From Candidatus Edwardsbacteria bacterium (GTDB taxonomy: Bacteria; Edwardsbacteria; AC1; EtOH8), in NCBI GenBank assembly GCA_031082425.1, contig JAVHLB010000001.1, forward strand, positions 124,001-188,000: a DNA stretch of 64,000 nt. The letters run 5' to 3'. Positions 18,415 through 26,300 of the stretch are shown here, one piece after another; within the stretch, counting starts at the first letter, position 1; every line of letters begins with the position of its first letter. Both the position numbers and the translations under genes were made by a program. Under the pieces are notes generated by a model. That model ran no database searches, was not told the DNA's origin, and saw only the letters and a list, made by a program, of their open reading frames with translations.

Positions 18415-19494
18415 TCAATCCACTTTTACCAGTTTATATTTCCTGCTTCCCATCCCCAGTCTCTCGGCGTATTCGATCTGAAGGTTGCCGCTCCGGCCGC
18501 TCTCCTTGAGAAAGGCGTCCTGGCAATTGTGGGCCTTATTCACCAGGTCCAGGCTGGCCTGCTCGATGGCCACCAGGTCGGTGGAGGACAGGATCCCGAT
18601 ATCCCCGGTGAAAGGCTTTCGGGCTCTACCCGAACAGTCGCAGTCCGGCGAGATATTGGCCAGCACGCTGATGTAGACCATATGGCTGCTGTCGGACAGC
18701 ACCTTGGCGTATTCCACCAGCCGTCGGTTGAAAAGCTCGGCGCTGACCCGGTCCCGGCTGGCCTCAAAGGCCTCCACCGGACAGTCTTTGAGGCACTGGC
18801 CGCATCCGATGCATTTGCGGGTGTCGATCTTGAGGGGATTGATGGAGATGGCCCCGGCCGGGCACTGCTTGACGCAGGTCCCGCAGCGAATGCACTTGGA
18901 GGTATCGTAATCGGGCACGTAGTCGGCGTGCATGGCCCGCTTTCCCATCCGGGAGGCCAGCCCCATGGCCACGTTCTTGATGGCCCCCCCGAACCCGGCC
19001 AGTCCGTGCCCCTTGAAATGGCTGAAGATGATGAAGGTGTGGTAGCGGTCCATGTGGCTGCCGGCCAGCACCCGGGTGTAGCAGGCGGTGCTGCAGGCAT
19101 AGACCTTTTCGCCCTCGGAATCCAGGATGTCTATCGGCGCAAAGCCGAAGCCATGGGCCTTGGCCAGTTTAAGATGCGATTCTGTCTTCTGGCGCGGTCC
19201 GGAATACAGCACGTTGGTCTCCACATAGGTGGCCTTTAAAAGTTCCACCAAGGGTTTTGACAGTTCGGGCTTGAGGTAATTCTTGTTGCCCTCCTCCCCG
19301 AAGTGGACCTTGACCGCCACCTTGCCCTTCACCTGGCTTTTTATCTTCTGGTAGACCTTGAGCACCCCCTGGCCGGAGATATCTTTTGTAAAGTAGACCG
19401 GGGAAGCTTTCTGGGCCAGGGCGATCTGCCCAGTCAGCAAGGCTATGGTGGCAATAAAAATAAGGTTCTTTTTCATGAAAATCGCATTATTCAT
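18415..19494 (-). CDS. Exported DUF362 protein with 2[4Fe-4S] ferredoxin domain
   Basis: 359 residues. A Sec-type signal peptide (MKKNLIFIATIALLTGQIALA) follows a short MNNAIF lead-in, so translation may begin at 19494 or 19476. DUF362 segments flank two ferredoxin motifs, CIRCGTCVKQCP and CIGCGQCLKDCP (about 195-240), enough for two [4Fe-4S] clusters. No twin-Arg motif is visible, which is odd for an iron-sulfur protein carrying an export signal. Family members are common in anaerobes and their function is unknown. A TTGACT-17-TATATT promoter lies upstream. It is 21 bases upstream of the DUF885 gene, so the two may be co-transcribed. Confidence 0.85.
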   Translation of the reverse strand: MNNAIFMKKNLIFIATIALLTGQIALAQKASPVYFTKDISGQGVLKVYQKIKSQVKGKVAVKVHFGEEGNKNYLKPELSKPLVELLKATYVETNVLYSGPRQKTESHLKLAKAHGFGFAPIDILDSEGEKVYACSTACYTRVLAGSHMDRYHTFIIFSHFKGHGLAGFGGAIKNVAMGLASRMGKRAMHADYVPDYDTSKCIRCGTCVKQCPAGAISINPLKIDTRKCIGCGQCLKDCPVEAFEASRDRVSAELFNRRLVEYAKVLSDSSHMVYISVLANISPDCDCSGRARKPFTGDIGILSSTDLVAIEQASLDLVNKAHNCQDAFLKESGRSGNLQIEYAERLGMGSRKYKLVKVD

Positions 19495-19519
19495 TAGAAA
19501 CTATTTCAAACCGTTTATC

Positions 19520-19548
19520 AATATATACCCTTTTTTATGGCAAGTCAA
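19520..19548 (-). promoter_or_regulatory. Sigma70-type promoter for the DUF362-ferredoxin gene
   Basis: On the minus strand TTGACT and TATATT are separated by 17 bases, ending 26 bases before the start codon at 19494. Confidence 0.5.
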
Positions 19549-19601
19549 GAATTAAATAGGCGTCTGCCATCTGCTGTTTTTTATGCTTGGAAACCAGCAA
19601 A

Positions 19602-19623
19602 ACGCCCCGTTAAAAACGGGGTG
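19602..19623 (-). terminator. Terminator after the ArsC-like gene
   Basis: Minus-strand stem CCCCGTTTTTAACGGGG followed by CGTTTTG, about 40 bases past the stop codon at 19662. The T-run is short. Confidence 0.5.
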
Positions 19624-19661
19624 AACTATTTTTTCCGATTTTTTTGGGGTCCTCCGACAGG

Positions 19662-20009
19662 CTATGTCCCGGCTTCCAACCAATGTTGCCAGGTCTCCGG
19701 CTGATAACCGACCGTGGCCTTGGGCCCGCAGCGGACGATGGGGGTCCTGAACAGTCCGGGATTTTCCAGCAGGACCTGTTCTATGTCGTATTTCTGATAT
19801 TTGAGATTCTGTCTTTGGTATTCCTTCCCTTCGGCATCCAGCAGATTCTCCAGACCCACCGCATTCTTGATGCTGTTCAGCTCACCCCGGCTGAGGGGTT
19901 TCTGGTTCAGATCGATGAAATGGACAGCCGCCCGGCGCTCCTTGAAGAACCGCTGGGCGGCCCGGGTGTCCCGGCATTTATTGGTCCCGAATATCTGGAT
20001 GTTTGGCAT
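19662..20009 (-). CDS. ArsC/Spx-family protein
   Basis: 115 residues with a thioredoxin-like ArsC/Spx fold: N-terminal IFGTNKCRDTRAAQRFF carries one Cys (residue 12) in a CxxT setting, and FRTPIVRCG holds the conserved cis-Pro with a downstream Arg. Classical arsenate reductase has Cys12 with later Arg ligands; the redox type of Spx has CxxC. With CRDT there is no second active Cys, so this is closer to the arsC-related group of unknown role (often called YffB or ArsC-related). It starts 9 bases after the GyrI-like gene and no ars genes are nearby, so arsenate reduction should not be assumed. Confidence 0.75.
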   Translation of the reverse strand: MPNIQIFGTNKCRDTRAAQRFFKERRAAVHFIDLNQKPLSRGELNSIKNAVGLENLLDAEGKEYQRQNLKYQKYDIEQVLLENPGLFRTPIVRCGPKATVGYQPETWQHWLEAGT

Positions 20010-20018
20010 AAATCAGAT

Positions 20019-20663
20019 CTATTTATTTTTCTTTTCTTTGGTCTCTTCCGCCGCCGTTTTCTCCACCCGGTATCTGATGATGGTCTGATATTTTCCCGGA
20101 TCTCCCGGACCGAACATTCCCGGCCCTTTCAAATATTCCTCCTCGTGCAGGCCGGTTATGTAATATCCGTTGTCATGGGCGTATTTTTTTAACTTGTCGA
20201 CGGTCGGGGTTTCCTTTGAATACGGGCCGATATGCAGGATCTCGGCCACCATGCCGTATTCCCATTCGGCCAGAGATATTTTGAATCCCGGCTCGATCCT
20301 GATATCGGGCAGCTTATCGGTGGGCTCCGGGACCGGCAGGGCATATTGCCCCACCCATTCATCCAGGCCGGTGCCCAGGTCCTGGGGCCAGCGGGCCCGC
20401 GGTATCTGCATCCTGCCGCCCTTGACCGTCTTAAAATAAGCCTTGAACAGCAGGGCAAAGGCCTTTGACCCCACAATATTCGGGTCTCCTTTGGCCTCCA
20501 CCACCAGCATCTTCTGGCTGGGCTTCTGGGATATCTGCGGGTCCATCAGATGCTGGTATTGGGAAAGATCGGGACCCTTCATGGCAAAGAAGATAAATAT
20601 CGCAAGGGCGATAACCGCGATGATTCCCACCGCGAGCAATGATAAAAGGACTTTCTTCAACAT
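20019..20663 (-). CDS. Membrane-anchored GyrI-like small-molecule-binding protein
   Basis: 214 residues. One N-terminal membrane helix (VLLSLLAVGIIAVIALAIFIFFA) is followed by a periplasm-facing domain of GyrI-like type (about 50-200): MLVVEAKGDPN, EWEYGMVAEILHIGPYSKE, and the end motif GLHEEEYLKGP with KYQTIIRYRVE. In the family the domain binds small hydrophobic ligands, usually as the effector half of MerR or AraC regulators; here it has no DNA-binding part. AAGGAGG precedes the start. The downstream ArsC-like gene follows at 9 bases, which suggests a two-gene operon. Ligand unknown. Confidence 0.75.
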   Translation of the reverse strand: MLKKVLLSLLAVGIIAVIALAIFIFFAMKGPDLSQYQHLMDPQISQKPSQKMLVVEAKGDPNIVGSKAFALLFKAYFKTVKGGRMQIPRARWPQDLGTGLDEWVGQYALPVPEPTDKLPDIRIEPGFKISLAEWEYGMVAEILHIGPYSKETPTVDKLKKYAHDNGYYITGLHEEEYLKGPGMFGPGDPGKYQTIIRYRVEKTAAEETKEKKNK

Positions 20664-20903
20664 GGCCGCCTCCTTTGCTTGTTTGGAATATTATGATAAC
20701 ATCCCCAAGGCTGATATTCAACGATATTTTTTGCCCCCTTGACTTTCCCTCTTTTCGGGGTTACATTACATCCTTCGGAAAGAACCCTTTCGGCATAAGT
20801 AGCATCTAATCTGTATACGCCATACCGGACATCGGGGAAACAAACAGATGCCACATTGCCGCAAGACAGCCCTATACCCCTAATTAACAAAGGAGGTGTT
20901 CTC

Positions 20904-21323
20904 ATGAAACCAATCCATAACCTTGCCAAGACTGTTGTTACGGGGATGCTTTTGATCTTTTCAATTTCCCTGGCGGGATGCAGCAAAACACCGACCTCCT
21001 CTCTCGCTCCATTCGAGCCGCAAATCGTCAACGTTCAAGACGCCTTCCAGCTTCAGGCCACTGGCGTCACCAACGTTTCGACAACCTTGGTATATGCCTG
21101 GAAGAACTCCGGCGCCCGGGCAACCATCAACCATTCAACCACAACCACCGCAGGTTCGACATTGCTAACCATTAGGGATTCCCTGGGAACAACGGTATAT
21201 TCAAAAGCCCTGGTTCCAAGCCTCAATGAACCAACCTCTGCAGGTGTTGCCGGCACCTGGTCTGTCACCCTGACCCTGACAAACTATTCAGGCACGCTTA
21301 ATTTCCGGGCCGAAAAACTTTAA
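20904..21323 (+). CDS. Small lipoprotein
   Basis: 139 residues. AAAGGAGGTG lies just before the ATG at 20904, which fixes the start; the frame continues upstream but without coding signs. Signal peptide with a clear lipobox, ISLAGC, so it is probably a lipoprotein. The mature part is Thr/Ser-rich and predicted beta (VQDAFQLQATGVTNVS, TTLVYAWKNSGARATI, GTWSVTLTLTNYSGTLNFRAEKL), resembling a single Ig-like or carbohydrate-binding-like sandwich, family not recognised. It stands alone between divergent genes on the left and msrAB on the right. Confidence 0.75.
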   Translation: MKPIHNLAKTVVTGMLLIFSISLAGCSKTPTSSLAPFEPQIVNVQDAFQLQATGVTNVSTTLVYAWKNSGARATINHSTTTTAGSTLLTIRDSLGTTVYSKALVPSLNEPTSAGVAGTWSVTLTLTNYSGTLNFRAEKL

Positions 21324-21474
21324 CCCTGAAGGAATCTGGTGAAAGACGGACGGAATTTTATTCTGCCTCTTTTCATGCAATAAAGTGCCGGTAATTATGG
21401 CGTACCATTCACCTCAACCATTGAATTTGCCTTTTTGCATAATTACATTTGGTATATGACGGAGGGATCAATGA

Positions 21475-22536
21475 ATGAAGTATTTTTACCTGACCCTGGT
21501 TCTGCTGCTGGCGGCTGGTGGATCGTTCATGACTGACGCTGCCGCGAAAAATAAGACAACGACCGCCGTCTTCGCCGGCGGATGTTTCTGGTGCCTGGAG
21601 CAGCCCTTTGACAGCCTGCCGGGCGTGATAGAGGTAATGCCCGGCTATTCCGGCGGGCACATGAAGGATCCGACCTATAGGGATGTCTGCTCCGGCGAGA
21701 CCGGACATTACGAAGCGGTGCGCATCACCTACGATCCGGCCAAGATCGGCTACGCCCAATTGCTGGAGCACTTCTGGCGGCAGATAGACCCCACCGACAA
21801 TCAGGGTCAGTTCGCCGACCAGGGACCGCAGTACCAGACCGCCATCATCTATCAGAATGAGGAGCAGAAGAAACTGGCCGAACAATCCAAGGCGGCCCTG
21901 CAGAGCGCTGGGAAGTTCAAACAGCCCATCGCCACGGCCATTCTGGCTTATAAAAACTTCTATCCGGCCGAGGAATACCACCAAAAATATTACCAGAAAT
22001 GCCCGGCCCGCTACAGCACCTACAAGCTGATGTCCGGTCGCGATTCTTATTTGAAGAAGACCTGGAAAGACGCCCCGCAGGTAAAAAAATATGTCAAACC
22101 CGGCGACAAGGAGCTGAAGAAAAAGCTGTCGGCACTGCAATACCAGGTGACCCAGAAGAGCGCCACCGAGCCGCCCTTCCTGAACAAATACTGGAACGAG
22201 AAGCGTGAGGGCATTTACGTGGACATCACCACCGGCCAGCCCTTGTTCAGTTCAAAGGACAAATTCGATTCGGACTGCGGCTGGCCCAGCTTTACCAAGC
22301 CTTTGGAGACCAGCCTGGTGGTGGAAAAGAAGGACACCGGTTTCGGCCGGGTAAGGACCGAAGTGCGCAGCCAGGCCGGCGACTCCCACCTGGGGCATGT
22401 GTTCGATGACGGCCCCCAGCCGACAGGTTTGCGTTACTGCATCAATTCTGCATCGCTGAGGTTCATCCCGGTGGAGGACCTGGAGAAGGAAGGTTACGGG
22501 AAGTATAAGAAGCTGTTTAACAATAGTAAGGAATAA
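21475..22536 (+). CDS. msrAB: Bifunctional methionine sulfoxide reductase MsrAB, exported
   Basis: 353 residues. Signal peptide (YFYLTLVLLLAAGGSFM) then MsrA: AVFAGGCFWCLEQPF with the catalytic Cys in GCFW, GYSGGH, TGHYEAVRI, YPAEEYHQKYYQK. MsrB follows from about residue 235: GIYVDITTGQPLFSS, DCGWPSF, RSQAGDSHLGHVFDDGP, and RYCINSASLRF with the catalytic Cys near residue 322. MsrA reduces the S and MsrB the R sulfoxide of methionine; export means repair of oxidised envelope proteins. The first zinc CxxC of many MsrB proteins is missing (TTGQ). GGAGGG lies ahead of overlapping ATGs at 21471/21475. Followed after 6 bases by a small membrane protein. Confidence 0.95.
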   Translation: MKYFYLTLVLLLAAGGSFMTDAAAKNKTTTAVFAGGCFWCLEQPFDSLPGVIEVMPGYSGGHMKDPTYRDVCSGETGHYEAVRITYDPAKIGYAQLLEHFWRQIDPTDNQGQFADQGPQYQTAIIYQNEEQKKLAEQSKAALQSAGKFKQPIATAILAYKNFYPAEEYHQKYYQKCPARYSTYKLMSGRDSYLKKTWKDAPQVKKYVKPGDKELKKKLSALQYQVTQKSATEPPFLNKYWNEKREGIYVDITTGQPLFSSKDKFDSDCGWPSFTKPLETSLVVEKKDTGFGRVRTEVRSQAGDSHLGHVFDDGPQPTGLRYCINSASLRFIPVEDLEKEGYGKYKKLFNNSKE

Positions 22537-22542
22537 AGATTT

Positions 22543-22770
22543 ATGGATTTCTTTCGTTGGGCCGCCATTGTTCTTGGTGGAATGCTTGTTTTTGGCGGGA
22601 TCCGGGCCATCCGCAAACGGGACGCCGATGTGGTGGAAAACATCACCGGGCAAAAAGCGGTCCGTCTGGGGTGGCTCTGGATCGCTATGGGAGTTTTGTT
22701 TTTGGCCTTTGCGGCCTTTAACCATCCTGTCTTAAGAACTCTCTTTCGCACATTTATGGAAGCCCCTTGA
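22543..22770 (+). CDS. Small two-helix membrane protein
   Basis: 75 residues, function unknown. Two hydrophobic segments (WAAIVLGGMLVFGGI and LGWLWIAMGVLFLAFAAF) are joined by a charged loop (RAIRKRDADVVENITG). The gene begins 6 bases after the stop of msrAB and ends just before a strong terminator, so the two form an operon. No homologue is recognised; involvement with the exported Msr enzyme is only a guess from position. Confidence 0.65.
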   Translation: MDFFRWAAIVLGGMLVFGGIRAIRKRDADVVENITGQKAVRLGWLWIAMGVLFLAFAAFNHPVLRTLFRTFMEAP

Positions 22771-22785
22771 TCTCAGAAAGAAGCG

Positions 22786-22819
22786 AATAAGCCGTGGCTT
22801 AAAGCCACGGCTTATTTTT
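22786..22819 (+). terminator. Terminator/hairpin repeat, copy 1 (AAGCCGTGGC...)
   Basis: AATAAGCCGTGGCTT and its complement AAGCCACGGCTTATT sit back to back and are followed by TTTTG. It ends the msrAB operon. The core AAGCCGTGGC/GCCACGGCTT recurs at 23788 and 24531. Confidence 0.8.
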
Positions 22820-22831
22820 GTTTCATTTCAT

Positions 22832-22860
22832 TTGACAACCAAATGTTTGTAATATATAAT
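22832..22860 (+). promoter_or_regulatory. Consensus sigma70 promoter of the OmpA-family gene
   Basis: TTGACA, 17-base spacer, TATAAT; it lies 63 bases ahead of the ATG at 22924. Confidence 0.8.
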
Positions 22861-22923
22861 GAAATCCTGGTCAGGTTAACAACCAAACAAAAAAAAGATC
22901 ATCGTTTTAAACAAGGAGGCAAC

Positions 22924-23760
22924 ATGAAAAGATCGATAACTCACGTCCTCGGCCTGTTCCTGGCGCTGGCGGGCTTCAGCCTTTCCCGGGCCGCCGATCC
23001 GGACCTGAAGGGCGGCATGGACCACCCCCTGCTGACCAGGATGCCCGGCTTCCATATCTCGGATTACAAGGACACAGAATTCGACAGCCATAAATTCATC
23101 GGCCAGGACAAGAAGGCGGTTGTCATCGAGGGTCACAAGTACTATATCGAATACCGCCTGGACAAGGGATTGCCGGAGTCCGGAGAGTTGAAGATCAGGA
23201 GGAACATCCAGGAGGCCCTGAAAAAGATAGGCGGAAAGGTGATCTTCGACGACAATTTCAACCGGGCCTCCACCATTGTGCTTAAGAAGGACGGCCGGGA
23301 GACGTGGGTCGGGGTTTCGTCATTCAATAACTGGTACCGACTGACCATCGTCGAAAAGCAGGCCATGGAGCAGGAGATGGTGGCCAATGCCGAGGCCCTG
23401 GGCAACGGCATCAATACCGCCGGCCATGTTTCGGTTTACGGCATATATTTTGACACCGGCAAGTCCGAGATAAAGCCCGAATCCGACGCCGCCATCTCGG
23501 AGATCGCCAAGCTTCTTCAGAACAACCCAACGCTTAAACTGTACGTGGTCGGCCACACCGACAACGTGGGCTCCTTTGACTCTAACCTCAAGCTGTCGCT
23601 GGACCGGGCCGCTGCCGTGGTAACGGCGCTGACCGGCAAACACGGAATAGCCGCGGCCCGCTTGAGCCCCCATGGGGTGGCCTCCCTTTCGCCGGTCACC
23701 TCCAATGACACGGAGGAGGGAAGGGCCAGGAACCGCCGGGTGGAATTGGTCAAGCAGTAG
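22924..23760 (+). CDS. OmpA-family peptidoglycan-binding outer-membrane protein
   Basis: 278 residues. AGGAGGCAAC before the ATG at 22924 decides the start. Signal peptide (VLGLFLALAGFSLSRA) is followed by a 140-residue soluble domain of unknown type (FHISDYKDTEFDSHKF), then an OmpA C-terminal domain: GIYFDTGKSEIKPESD, VVGHTDNVGSFDSNLKLSLDRA, and RARNRRVEL. This domain binds diaminopimelate-type peptidoglycan in the periplasm. The usual N-terminal barrel of OmpA is lacking, so the protein is probably periplasmic or lipid-independent. It has its own promoter and is enclosed by hairpin repeats. Confidence 0.9.
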   Translation: MKRSITHVLGLFLALAGFSLSRAADPDLKGGMDHPLLTRMPGFHISDYKDTEFDSHKFIGQDKKAVVIEGHKYYIEYRLDKGLPESGELKIRRNIQEALKKIGGKVIFDDNFNRASTIVLKKDGRETWVGVSSFNNWYRLTIVEKQAMEQEMVANAEALGNGINTAGHVSVYGIYFDTGKSEIKPESDAAISEIAKLLQNNPTLKLYVVGHTDNVGSFDSNLKLSLDRAAAVVTALTGKHGIAAARLSPHGVASLSPVTSNDTEEGRARNRRVELVKQ

Positions 23761-23787
23761 TACCGGTCTGTTTAATACGGTTAGTAA

Positions 23788-23812
23788 AAGCCGTGGCGTT
23801 AAGCCACAGCTT
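23788..23812. repeat. Hairpin repeat AAGCCGTGGC...GCCACAGCTT, copy 2
   Basis: AAGCCGTGGC-GTTAA-GCCACAGCTT, one mismatch in the stem and no T-run, so a weak terminator at best. Lies 27 bases past the OmpA-family stop codon. Confidence 0.7.
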
Positions 23813-23914
23813 AACGGATAATATTATATCTTTGATAACCTCTATCAGTTATAATACACTGAAATACATAAGAAGTATAAAAACAACCGTTAGCCATCAA
23901 ATTTAATTAAAAAG

Positions 23915-24496
23915 ATGAAAATAATAAAAAAGGAGTATATTTACAAAGAATCTCGCGATGATTTGCTCGCTCAGTTGAGGGGTAAGGTGTTTCATGTGAC
24001 TACACACCACACCTTTTATAGCATGCAAGCAAGCGGGTTTATTGGGCATAATAAAGAAGAACGATTCCCATTGAACACCACGTCAGAAAACAGTTTGGGG
24101 CGAAAGCGGGGCTGGGTGTGCTTTTTTGATTTAAGAAATATTTCGGATGAAGATTTGGAATGGACATTAAGGAAATATTACTTCCTTGAACCTGATTGGT
24201 TTACACGTTATACAAAAGAAGATACTATCTCGGAATTGGCATATTTAATTCTAGATGACAGTGCTTTATCTAAAATCATTTCGATTGAGGATGTTAAAAA
24301 GAATGAAGGTCAAACACAAATTTATGAGCACTATGTGCCAGAGGCTGAAGTATGGTACCCGAGTGATGTGCCATTTTCTTTAGTAAAAGAGGTATTGCTT
24401 GTAATAATTCAAAGAAAAGCACCGAAGGATAAACCTTGGCTGTATGCACATCATATGGATGCATATGAAAAACAGCAAAATAAATCTGGTAGCTAA
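23915..24496 (+). CDS. AT-rich orphan protein, possibly ART-like fold
   Basis: 193 residues, function not known. G+C is far below that of the neighbours, so recent transfer is likely. Features: FHVTTHHTFYSMQASGFI near residue 26, GRKRGWVCFFDLR near 66, LRKYYFLEPDW near 90, and VPEAEVWYPSDVPFSLVKEVLL near 145. The H-x-T-T opening and the acidic E.WYP..(V/I) stretch near the end recall ADP-ribosyltransferase-like (DarT/RES-type) folds, but this is weak. No antitoxin-like partner is adjacent. A TATAAT lies upstream at 23850; no good -35 was found. Hairpin repeats flank the gene. There is no visible Shine-Dalgarno. Confidence 0.7.
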   Translation: MKIIKKEYIYKESRDDLLAQLRGKVFHVTTHHTFYSMQASGFIGHNKEERFPLNTTSENSLGRKRGWVCFFDLRNISDEDLEWTLRKYYFLEPDWFTRYTKEDTISELAYLILDDSALSKIISIEDVKKNEGQTQIYEHYVPEAEVWYPSDVPFSLVKEVLLVIIQRKAPKDKPWLYAHHMDAYEKQQNKSGS

Positions 24497-24530
24497 CAAA
24501 CCGCTTACCATTTTCGTTAGCAACCAAAAT

Positions 24531-24570
24531 GAAGAAGCCGTGGCATAATGCCACGGCTTCTTCGTTTTCT
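24531..24570 (+). terminator. Terminator/hairpin repeat, copy 3
   Basis: GAAGAAGCCGTGGCA paired with TGCCACGGCTTCTTC, then GTTTTCT. It ends the AT-rich gene. Confidence 0.75.
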
Positions 24571-24593
24571 AATTCTCCCTCTCCGAATATATT

Positions 24594-24629
24594 CCCCTTC
24601 CCCCATGGGGAAGGGGTAGGGGTTAGGTC
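24594..24629 (-). repeat. CCCCTTCCCCCATGGGGAAGGGG-GGGGTTAGG repeat, copy 2 (terminator-like)
   Basis: Sister of 14808-14843. It overlaps the last bases of the hcp stop codon. Confidence 0.6.
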
Positions 24630-26277
24630 AGGCGCCCGCCATCATCTTCTTCACGTCCTCCTCCACGCCCGCCGTCGGCTGGACATTGAACTTCTCCACC
24701 AGCACCTTCAGCACATTGGGAGACACAAAGGCCGGCAGGGTCGGCCCCAGGTGGATGTTCTTCACGCCCAGATGCAGCAAGGCCAGCAGCACCAGCACCG
24801 CCTTCTGCTCGTACCAGGCAATGTCGAAGCTCAGCGGCAGTTCGTTGATGTCCTTCAATCCGAAGGCGTCCCTCAGGGCCAATGCGATCAACACCAGGGA
24901 ATAGCTATCGTTGCACTGCCCGGCGTCTAAGACCCTTGGTATTCCGCCGATATCGCCCAGGTTCAGCTTGTTGTAGCGGTACTTGGCGCAACCGGCTGTC
25001 AGAATCACCGCGTCCTTGGGCAGGGCTTTGGCTATGTCGGTAAAATATTCCCGGGACTTGTGCCGGCCGTCGCAGCCGGCCATCACCACAAAACGCTTGA
25101 TGGCGCCGCTTTTGACGGCCTCGATGACCTTGGGGGCCAAAGCCAGCACCTGGTTGTGGGCAAAGCCGATGGTCAAGTTGCCGTCTTCCAGTTTCTCCGG
25201 CGCCTTGGACTTTTGGGCCATGGTAATGACGGCGGAAAAGTCCTTTTGCTGGCCCTGCTTCCGGTCGGCGATGTGCTTCATTCCCGGAAAGCCCACCACC
25301 CCGGTGGTGAACACCCGATCCTTGTAGCTGTCCTTGGGCGGAACCAGGCAGTTGGTGGTCATCAGCACCGGGCCGTTGAACTTCTCAAATTCCTCGTTCT
25401 GGTGCCACCAGGAACCGCCGTAGTTGCCGTGGAAATTGGTATATTTCTTGAAGAACGGATAAGCGTTGGCCGGAAGCATCTCGCCGTGGGTGTATACGTC
25501 CACCCCCTTGCCCTTGGTCTGCTCCAGCAGTTCTTCCAGGTCCCTCAGGTCGTGGCCGCTGATCAGGATCCCTGGATTCTTGCCGACATCCAATTTGACG
25601 CTGGTGATCTCCGGGTGCCCGTACTTTCCGGTATTGGCCTTATCCAAGAGGGCCATGGCCTTTACCCCGTACTCGCCGCACTTGAGCACCAGCCCGGTCA
25701 GCTCGTCGGCCGAAAGCCCGTCGTCCAGCGTGGTGGCCAGGGCCTGCTGCATGAACAGCAGGATATCGTTGTCTTTGACATCCAGCACATAGGCATGATG
25801 GGCATAGGCTGCCAGTCCCTTTAGGCCGAACAGCAGCAGAGACCGCAGGGAGCGGACGTCCTCGTTGGCCGTGGCCAGAATGCCCACCCCGGCGCCCTTG
25901 AGCAGATACTCGTTAAGGCCGCTTTTACCGGACCAGGTGGCGGCATCGGGAAGCTTTTCGGTTGAACCTGATGCGCCCGCCTTTTTAAGCCCGTCGCGGA
26001 GCTCCCTGGCCCGGTCTATCTGCCTGACGAAATATTCGGGATCGAAGTTGACATTGGTGATGGTGGCGAACAGCTGCTCCATCACGAATTCCGAGGCCTG
26101 GGGATCGCATTTCCCGGTCTCCTTGGCCTTGACATTGAGATATGAAATGCCCTTGAGGGTGTGGATCAGCAGATCTTGCAGCACCGCCACCTGGTCGGGC
26201 TTGCCGCAGACGCCCTTGGCCCCGGCGCAGCCCTTGTTGCCGGCCGTCTCCTGGCATTGATGACAGAACATGGTCAT
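24628..26277 (-). CDS. hcp: Hybrid cluster protein (hydroxylamine reductase)
   Basis: 549 residues, cytoplasmic. The N-terminal motif has C5-x2-C8-x8-C17-x6-C24 (FCHQCQETAGNKGC), ligands of the [4Fe-4S] cluster; the hybrid Fe-S-O cluster sits in the C-terminal part, where GTxGYPGM-like positions read VVGFPGMKHI and CAKYRYNKL. The enzyme acts as a nitric-oxide or hydroxylamine reductase and in protein S-nitrosylation. AAGGAG is six bases before the first ATG. It is the last gene of an Rrf2-controlled operon whose ferredoxin and rubredoxin parts could supply electrons. Typical family length. Confidence 0.95.
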   Translation of the reverse strand: MTMFCHQCQETAGNKGCAGAKGVCGKPDQVAVLQDLLIHTLKGISYLNVKAKETGKCDPQASEFVMEQLFATITNVNFDPEYFVRQIDRARELRDGLKKAGASGSTEKLPDAATWSGKSGLNEYLLKGAGVGILATANEDVRSLRSLLLFGLKGLAAYAHHAYVLDVKDNDILLFMQQALATTLDDGLSADELTGLVLKCGEYGVKAMALLDKANTGKYGHPEITSVKLDVGKNPGILISGHDLRDLEELLEQTKGKGVDVYTHGEMLPANAYPFFKKYTNFHGNYGGSWWHQNEEFEKFNGPVLMTTNCLVPPKDSYKDRVFTTGVVGFPGMKHIADRKQGQQKDFSAVITMAQKSKAPEKLEDGNLTIGFAHNQVLALAPKVIEAVKSGAIKRFVVMAGCDGRHKSREYFTDIAKALPKDAVILTAGCAKYRYNKLNLGDIGGIPRVLDAGQCNDSYSLVLIALALRDAFGLKDINELPLSFDIAWYEQKAVLVLLALLHLGVKNIHLGPTLPAFVSPNVLKVLVEKFNVQPTAGVEEDVKKMMAGA

Positions 26278-26300
26278 GAAAATCTCCTTTATTGGTTGTT

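Noticed and set aside
19662..20009. True arsenate reductase arsC
   Set aside because: Only the first Cys is seen and no ars operon genes are present; named ArsC/Spx family instead.
20739..20767. TTGACT-17-TACATT promoter for the lipoprotein gene
   Set aside because: It lies about 140 bases from the start with weak elements; not supported enough to list.
22843..22923. Longer N-terminus of the OmpA-family protein
   Set aside because: It would begin upstream of the -10 TATAAT; the ATG at 22924 has AGGAGG and a signal peptide.
23832..23855. Promoter TTGATA...TATAAT for the AT-rich gene
   Set aside because: The spacer is only 12 bases, too short for a sigma70 promoter.
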